In this document: positions 56,498 to 64,000 of the stretch, piece by piece | How positions within the stretch are numbered: the first letter of the stretch is position 1 | How the letters are laid out: each line of letters opens with the position of its first letter | From: Chrysomallon squamiferum | Taxonomy: Eukaryota; Mollusca; Gastropoda; Neomphalida; Peltospiridae | Length of the DNA stretch: 64,000 nt | Reading direction: 5' to 3' | Assembly (NCBI GenBank): GCA_012295275.1 | Contig: CM022672.1 | Location: 8,338,780-8,402,779 of the forward strand | The notes under the pieces: generated by a model | Told to the model about the DNA's origin: nothing | Seen by the model: only the letters and a program-made list of their open reading frames with translations | The model's database searches: none | Translations under genes and position numbers: made by a program

Positions 56498-56694
56498 ACT
56501 GGAAAGTGATACACTACAATCAACATTAATACAAAATAAAGTTCTGAATACATTCATAAAATTGCTTCATTTTCTTTTTAAATAATATATCTTTTTCTCG
56601 TTATATTACAACAAAGAACTTTCTATATGGTTCTCGTGTTCTTTACCCGCATATTTACGTTATTGTTTTATTTTCTTCAATTTTCCTTCATTTG

Positions 56695-56696
<2 letters not shown>

Positions 56697-56756
<60 letters not shown>
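56697..56756. repeat. (CT)n microsatellite
   Basis: About 29 CT units. It is opposite in strand to the GA tract at 56463-56491, about 200 bases away, so the two could pair as a hairpin. Confidence 0.93.
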
Positions 56757-56761
<5 letters not shown>

Positions 56762-57238
56762 TTGATACTTGTTATTATTCATTAATAAATCTACACACAA
56801 TACGACAATTTCCGTTAATATTTTAACATAAAAAACGTTCAAAGAAAACTTTGTCTACGAGATGTTAATAACTATCAGTTCAGACTGCCATATATCCGTG
56901 AACTAAGCAATCATCAATTTTTTGTTCCTTCTTTTTTGTTTGTAGCAGACACATCAAGTAATTGTGTTATTTGTTTCCAGTAATTACCGAGTGATATAAC
57001 AAAAACTACAAAGCAAAGAATCAAGAAATTAAAAACAGCATTTAAAGTAATTGAAAAGGCGCAGTCCATTAATTTTTTGGAGGTAAACATACTGAAATAT
57101 CAAAGGCTGGATTTTAATCATATCTTTTGGAGGTATGTCTGAATAAAAATTGGTGAGCAAAAAATTAATGAGGCAGAGGGGACGTGTACAGGATCGACCA
57201 TCTGAATTCGTGCTTGTATTTTCTTAGATATTTTAAAT

Positions 57239-57239
57239 T

Positions 57240-57290
<51 letters not shown>

Positions 57291-57322
57291 TATTATTATT
57301 ATTAGAAGAAGAAGAAGAAGAA
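57239..57322. repeat. compound (AAT)n-(ATT)n-(AAG)n microsatellite
   Basis: About 17 AAT units flip to TTA/ATT units, then AAG units follow. The AAT-to-ATT flip makes a small self-complementary structure. Confidence 0.93.
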
Positions 57323-57540
57323 AAATAGTTTTTATTATCTGTGTAATGGATTGTGACATTCATTTCTTCAGCTTTGTCATAAAGTCAATTGAAATTTAAC
57401 GAGATTGGTGATAAAATACAACTATTGAAAATGGTTTTGTTGTCAACGACACCACCATTGTTATACTTGTCTGGTTCATCAGACGACAGTAGAGATAGAT
57501 GCTTTTAACACAGAACAATTATTTTGCCAACGTACAAGGA

Positions 57541-57875
57541 AAAAAAAAAAAAAAAGATTAATAAATATGAAAATTAAAAAAAGCCACAAAAAAAAAAGAA
57601 GAAGATGAAGAAGAAGAAGAAGAAGAAGAAGAAGAAGAATGATAAGTAAGTAAATAAATAATAATAAAAATAAATGAATAAAAAATAAATAAATAAATAA
57701 ACAAAAAACACAACACACACAAATAGACCAAAAAAAAATAAAAATAATAATAATAAAAAAAACTAAAAAAAAAATTATAAATAAATAAATTATTAAAAAA
57801 TGAATTAATAAATAAAACAAAATAAAATAAATAAACAAACACACACTTCAAAAAGAAAAAAAAAAAAAAAAAAAG
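57541..57875. repeat. A-rich low-complexity block with (AAG)n and (AAAT)n
   Basis: Over 300 bases almost free of C and T-poor, with an AAG run near 57598-57640 and AAAT and A runs after it. Confidence 0.88.
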
Positions 57876-58512
57876 TCAAACGAAAACACAAAAGTACAAA
57901 AGAACAGTTATCGTTACTAAGTTCAGAGAAATACTAATCTGAAATGTGCGGTTTTGAACACTGATTTTCGACAAACGCTCCGAGGCTTGTCATAGAGAGA
58001 TATTCATACACAAATACGTCACAATATTGAAAACTGCAACCTGAATGGTATAAATTTCCTTCTGCGGTTAGTGCGCTTCACTTGTGTTTATATGTCGCCA
58101 TGTTGACCAACTTGTAACAACGACTCGGCGCCATTTTGACAGTGTCAAGTTTGGCTTTAAAGATCAGAAGCCAGATATTTTTTTTTTTTTTTTTCAAAGA
58201 AAAAATTAAAAAACTTTCTTTGAGAAACAATTTCTTTTCTTATGTTCTTGTTATTGTAAGCTGAAATAATCGAAACAAGTAAAAGTTAAATAATAAAGCA
58301 AAAAACAGGCAGACTGATCGGCGTTTGCAACTGTGACTACTTAAAAATAAAACTTTTTAAGAGACATTTTTATAGATTTTATTTTCCTCAACCGCCAAGT
58401 GATGGTGAAAAAAGTGATATAAAATTTTTATTACATTCTTTGAAGTTTGATCATTTAAAATTGTTATAACTTCGTTTTCGTATTTCAAAGTAGTTTTATA
58501 TTGGCAGCATTA

Positions 58513-58624
58513 TTTTCCTGAATGTTTTCCTTTCTTTCTTTCATTCTTTATTTTCTTGAATGTTTTCCTTTCTTTCTTTCATTCTTTATTTTCTTGAATG
58601 TTTTTCTTTCTTTCTTTCCTTCTT
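58513..58624. repeat. three-copy tandem repeat, about 41-base unit
   Basis: Each unit reads TTTTCTTGAATGTTTTCCTT followed by TCTTTC and CATTCTTTA with few differences. Confidence 0.85.
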
Positions 58625-59977
58625 AATTTTTTAAAGATTTTTATTTCTTCTTAAACTTTCTATTTTAATTTTTAATCTCCTGTTAATAAGGATTTTTTGG
58701 GGGGTTTGGGGTTTTGGTTTATCTTTGATGCGGAAAGCAAACAGAAAATATGTTCTGCTTTTGGAAATATTCAAAACACTAATTTTCAAGTACAAATATC
58801 TACAAAACAGAACAAATATGCTGATGGATGAATGGAGGAAATGACCAATACCTATATTAATATACAATGTATACAAACACATTCGTAATATTTCTGTAAT
58901 TATTAAAATGGAACTTATCTAAATAAGCCATAACGCTGACAGAGTGATGTATAATAAATAAAGCCGCGAATGAGATTACATGTTTCAAAAAAAAATAATT
59001 TTCAGAATTAAACATCAGATTAATTAATGTTTATTTAACACTATCTCAGACATTTTAATATTAGTACACGTCACCTGTGGTGTTTTAGATGATGATGAAG
59101 TCAGAGAGAGGAACACGGCTAGAATCACAAACGCGGTCTCTTGTATCGAGTACAATTATAATGCGGACAGCCCTTACCATGAACTTACACACACAGACAA
59201 TAGGTTTACTATGGATATTAAGCTGAACCAGACAAGAAACAAATAATCAAAAAAAAAATCCTGCAGATACAGATCATAAAAATGTGTAATCTTGTTGTTA
59301 GAAGAAATAATGCATCTTTGAAAATGAATATATATATATATAACAATTTTTGCTTTCATAATCGTTTTTTTTTTTTTTTGTTGTGTTTTTTTCATACATA
59401 TTTCAAACGCAGTACTTTAATACGTACATACTAAGACTAATAACTTTCACGTAATTGTGCCAGCTGTTAACAGAATATATTGATTTCGTACAGAAACAGT
59501 TCTACTATGAAACATTTTTGGAAGTGTTTGTGACAAGCAACACGTACATTTTATTAAAACCCATTTTTTTTTTTTTTTCTTACACTTGCTGAATAACGGG
59601 AGATATTTTATGAAATACATATATCAGTTTAGAGAAAAAGCTTTTCTGAGATTAAAGAGGAAAAATAACAATCAGTAAAGAAAAAACTCCAAGAATTAGA
59701 TAAAAGGAATCGGTTGAGGTATTGTTATTATTTTTATTTTTAAAAACATTCATTATCATGATAATTCTACATCATTACATCTGGTGTCTTTTGATGTGGT
59801 ATTACTGAAAACATTTGTCATGATAATTTGACATTCCTATTTCTAAATGAACAATATTTTCAATAAATCAGCGAAATACTTGAATACTGTGAAATCGACT
59901 AAAGGTTCAAACATATAGAAGAAAGTAGAAGAAAGAAAGAAAAAAGAAAGAAATAAAAAAATAAAAACAACGAATAT

Positions 59978-60015
<38 letters not shown>

Positions 60016-60597
60016 ACATTGCCATAATCGATTCCAGAACCTACCAAGTTAAACCATTATTTTAACAAAGTTGACTGAAATATACAGAAACAAGTAGCAT
60101 GTTGTTGTTTTATATGTTTGACTAAGCATAGTGGGATACATATTGAAGAACTACTGTGTTTGGCGTTTCTTTATTTTACTCACAACAGACTGAGCCTACG
60201 AGAACTACTTAATAAATCCTTCAGAAAACTTTGAGTGGCGACAAAACTGGTTTATCCAGAAGTGACTTCAGAAAACATAGTGCGTGCATTAACCAAATTA
60301 CTCGGCGATTGAATCGACAAATTACGGCGAAAGCCAAACATTCATGGCGTGCACTGTACAATTAAGACGGGCACGAGTCTAACTGAACCCTTGTTTTTTC
60401 GTCCACGTTTTGTCACGTTTTGTTGATCACTGCGGTAATTTTTTAAAGTCGAGCAGATTGGCTAACATACAAAAATGTTTATAGTTTTTAACTTTCTTCT
60501 GTGCAAATATTGCACAAACAGTGTGTGTCTGACTGCGAAAAAATAAATAAAATAATAAGAAAAAGCAGAAAATCGTTGTGAAGAGAGAGAAAAAAGT

Positions 60598-60635
60598 AAT
60601 AATAATAATGATAATAATAATAATAATAATAATAA

Positions 60636-60666
<31 letters not shown>

Positions 60667-60676
60667 AAGAAGAAAA
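60598..60676. repeat. compound (AAT)n-(AAG)n microsatellite
   Basis: AAT units with one GAT unit, then about 11 AAG units and an A-rich end. Confidence 0.92.
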
Positions 60677-60879
60677 AAAACGAAAAAAAATGAAATAAAT
60701 AAAAAACGTTCATGTCTTATTTCGGCCTTGGTGATGATACGGTTAAAACATCATTACTTCCTTACTAATTTAATAGTAAGTTAACATATTTACAAACAAT
60801 AATCCAGTACATTTATCTAACATACCAACAAAATACTTAAGTAAAACCAAAATACTAATCTGACACTAATTCGGCACTT

Positions 60880-61240
60880 TGACTCTAAACCACTGATCTA
60901 ACCCACTAAGTCTAATACTAACACACTAATCTGACATTAATATAACACTAATAATATTAATATAACACACTAATGAGACATTAAAATAACACTAACATGA
61001 CATTAATATAACACCAGTCGGATCTTGACACTAATCTGACATTAATATAATATACTACTGTGACATTAATATAACACACAGACATTAATATAACACACTA
61101 ACGTGTCGTTAATATAACACACTAACGTGACATTAGTATGACACACCAATCTGATATTGACATAACACACTACTGTGACAATAATATAACGTGCTAATCT
61201 GACATTAACATAACACTCGGACACAAGTATAATTACAGTG
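60880..61240. repeat. degenerate minisatellite with TAACACACTAA / GACATTAATA units
   Basis: More than ten imperfect units built from ACACTAATCTGACATTAATA and TAACACACTAACGTGACATT. The spacing is irregular, about 20-35 bases. The minus-strand Cys/Tyr/Val-rich open frame 61066-61335 is a by-product. Confidence 0.8.
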
Positions 61241-62534
61241 TAACAGAAATCTAGTAACACTATACAGAGATAGTTCAAGATGTGGTACAAAAAGTTGGAC
61301 AAGATTTGTAATATTAAGCAGCCAAGATCGTTCAAACAAGGATAGATCCTGCAACCCGCTGCACTTCATGATGTCACTGCCATCTCAGCTATCGTTAGCA
61401 GTAGCTCACAGTCACGCGCGGATCATGAGTGGTGTGGTTACAGCAACATGAGAAAACGCTGGTTACAAGTTTTGTTCTGTTTTAACAAAATGAAATTTCT
61501 TCTTCAGTAACGTAGCTAGAAGGAAAGGAGTTATGTGACGGTTTCGTCAAACATTATTAAAATCAGAACAGAGCGTTGATTGTGATCCAGGGGATCTTCG
61601 AGAAATCAAGGAAAAAACAAAAGGGTAAGGTTGAAGTAGATGATGACTGTTTGTTGTCAGAAATTAGTTTCATTCATTTAAAATGACTACCGTTGTTCGT
61701 TTAGTAAAAACGCAATTTTCTATTTGTTTTCAATTATATTTTGTCATTTTAAAATAAATATTTTGTGGATGAAGAGACAGAAAAAGAAAACTGTCACTGA
61801 AAAAAGTGGTCATGGCTACATATGTTGACTAGTCGAGCGCACACTCACTAACGAAGATACGCATAATCTTACTCCTTAGTAAATTAAGCAGGGCGGGATC
61901 TATTGTAACATATCACACAGACAACGGATTGTTTTGGGGGAGAGGTCAAAAACACTTGGATAAAAATGGGAACATTTCAGCAGTTTTGATTTCTAATAAC
62001 GATCAAATGTAAGAAGAATTATTTAAAACTTATAAATAAACTTGACTTTTGCATGCCTGAAGTTCGAGTACTAACTGTACATTTCCACTGTTATTCTTTC
62101 AATGTGTTTGATCAGTAAAGGAGGAGAAAGGGAATGCGGTAAAGACTTAAATATAAAATCTTATACTGTATGGAACGAAATAAGAAAATGTTTTATGCAA
62201 GTGTAACAACAGGGGAGACAACTCGCAATTTGACATAATGGTGTTTATTTTTTCACCTCGTCTTCTATTTCTGATAACGACCAGACTGACAACAAAATAT
62301 CTGTGATGAACAAAGTAGACTCAGATTTATTACATTAGTCCTATCTGTAAGAATTTATTTAGAAACTATACTTAGAGATAAAGACTTTCTTAACAGATTA
62401 ATTACTTCCCTTTATAGCACGAGACGTAAAATTAGCGGTAATACAAGTTAATGTCCCTCTATTTCTGTTGCAGAATGCATTAGTTGTCTTAGACTGGGCT
62501 TAGATGGTTTCCCTAGAACGAATCTTCGGTGTCT

Positions 62535-62540
62535 TTAATA

Positions 62541-62604
<64 letters not shown>

Positions 62605-62940
62605 CTCGTCTTGTTGTTGTTGTTGTTATTGATGTTCTTGAATTGTTGTTACTATTGCTGTTATTATAATTATTATTATTATCGTTGCTGTTGTGGTTGT
62701 TGTAATTATTATTATTATTTGTTGTTGTGTTGTTGTTGTTGTTATTGTTGTTGCTGTTGCTGTTATCTTATTATTATTATTATTATCATTATTATTATTA
62801 CTTATATTATTGTTGTTGTTGTTGTTGTTGTTGTTGTTATTACTGTTATTATTATTATTATTGTCGTTGTTATTATTGTTGTTTTTATTACTGTTATTAT
62901 TATTATTACTGTTATTATTGTAGTGTTATTGTTATAATTA
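62535..62940. repeat. 400-base degenerate trinucleotide block (TTA, AGT, TTG, TTC variants)
   Basis: TTA units, then about 9 AGT units, then long mixed GTT/ATT runs including a pure GTT run near 62810-62837. Leu-, Ile-, Val- and Cys-rich open frames in all three forward frames are artefacts. Confidence 0.93.
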
Positions 62941-63827
62941 ACTTTTTACAATAACACAGTTATTATATGTGTGACGGGTCTGCTGCTGTCAGTGGGATCG
63001 TGCTGGGTGCAGTCGTCTGGAAGAGACAATTGTCTCCCCACCTCGTGTGAAACTGTGGCGGGTCTGAGCCAAATGTCGTTTTGTATCATATTTCATTAGA
63101 TTTGTATACGGCGTCAGATAAAAAAAAATAAATATAATAAAAAAAAAGAAGAGAAAAGAAACCTGGGGTTTGGTATTACTAACATATAGTGGGAAGTAAA
63201 TCTGCCAAAAATACGTATTCTGTAAAATTTTGAATATGTTACACAAACACACATATACATACAAACACACATGCACGCACTACATTAACTGTGTGTGTGT
63301 GTGTGTATATATATATATAGGTATTAAATGTATATATGTATCTGTGCACAGAAAATAATAAATCAACACCAAAAGATTTCAACACAGAATACTTTTAATT
63401 TGATACGAAATGGAAGTTTGATCAATACCTTGCAGCTAGTATTTTTAAAAGATAAACATTGCAAACGTAACAGTTACATAATTATAATCAAATATCTAAC
63501 AATGACACCATTGTTACCTTTAAAACTTAAGAGATTAAATATGATAAAACATAATAGTGTTCCTATGGCAACCCATGTCTGATTGTGACGTCATAATTAT
63601 GATGCTGCCATCAGCATTCAATGACTTTATCGTCCTGTTGACGTCATATTCTCGAAACGTTCAGCGAAATAGTGAGATTAGGCTAAACTACAGCAATGGT
63701 GGGAAAATACTGACTGTAATAAGCAGTGATCATTTTTAAGACAAATTGAACATTAAGAATTATAAACTTATAAATACAAAAGGCATTTGTTTTTTCATTT
63801 TCAAATATTTAAAAGCTATAATATGTA

Positions 63828-63830
<3 letters not shown>

Positions 63831-63902
<72 letters not shown>
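63831..63902. repeat. (TA)n microsatellite, about 35 units
   Basis: The longest pure TA array in the window, likely hypervariable and cruciform-prone. Confidence 0.95.
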
Positions 63903-63903
<1 letters not shown>

Positions 63904-64000
63904 TTAGATTATGATTATGTGCTTCGTAATATATAATGATTATGAATTAACAACAAGTGTTTCAAATTGAAATTTAATCAGCTTGTTCTTATTTTATAGG

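Larger units (their letters stand above)
55501..57900. other. microsatellite-dense intergenic DNA
   Basis: A run of long GA, CT, AAAT, AAT, AAG and A-rich tracts (listed separately) separated by short AT-rich spacers. No gene is seen. All long open frames here are low-complexity. Confidence 0.65.
57901..62530. other. intergenic region with tandem repeats and small CpG-richer patches
   Basis: No gene is recognisable. Mixed-composition patches at about 58060-58150, 60230-60430 and 61330-61440 contain more CpG than their surroundings. They could be regulatory, untranslated exons or chance. Confidence 0.5.
62531..64000. other. microsatellite-rich end of window
   Basis: Two large arrays (62535-62940 and 63831-63902) dominate. 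Between them, 62970-63110 is of higher complexity and GC content but shows no coding signature. Confidence 0.6.

Noticed and set aside
62611-62954. Leu/Val/Cys-rich open frames
   Set aside because: Trinucleotide repeat artefacts in all three frames.

Overview
The window is AT-rich eukaryotic DNA with spliced genes, small-to-medium introns (about 0.1-2.6 kb) and very many microsatellites. Exons were read by eye from GT/AG boundaries, codon phase and resemblance to known protein families. Gene content (an HPS1 orthologue, PCGF1 and PCGF3 orthologues, unusual pentameric ligand-gated channels and an animal MetX-type acyltransferase) and the genome style suggest an invertebrate animal, most likely a lophotrochozoan such as a mollusc. 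The species cannot be fixed from sequence alone. There are no rRNA or tRNA genes, CRISPR arrays or recognisable transposase or reverse-transcriptase genes.

Layout. (1) 1-2911: AT-rich flank with microsatellites and one weak candidate 3' terminal exon at 278-325. (2) 2912-13257, plus strand: an 11-exon, 488-residue alpha/beta-hydrolase acyltransferase of the MetX (homoserine/serine O-acyltransferase) family, with an intact catalytic triad and a mitochondrial-looking N-terminus. (3) 15687-19870 and 20563-25558, minus strand: two head-to-tail, 8-exon paralogous pentameric ligand-gated ion channel subunits (425 and 412 residues). Both lack the cysteines of the Cys-loop, have a very short M3-M4 linker and show no signal peptide. 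(4) 27664-31115, plus strand: a PCGF3-type Polycomb RING gene with two apparent one-base frame disruptions. (5) 36542-39578, minus strand: a PCGF1-type gene, convergent with PCGF3. (6) 40907-49458, plus strand: a complete 16-exon HPS1 gene (777 residues), divergent from PCGF1. (7) 49459-64000: no convincing gene. It holds long microsatellites, several tandem repeats and a few GC/CpG-richer islands that may be regulatory or untranslated.

Functionally the genes are mostly unrelated neighbours. PCGF1 and PCGF3 are paralogous RING subunits that define different variant PRC1 complexes, and they share terminal-exon structure. HPS1 is half of the BLOC-3 exchange factor for Rab32/38. The channel pair is a local tandem duplication. 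The MetX-type enzyme would make an O-acylated amino acid, a step not usually associated with animals.
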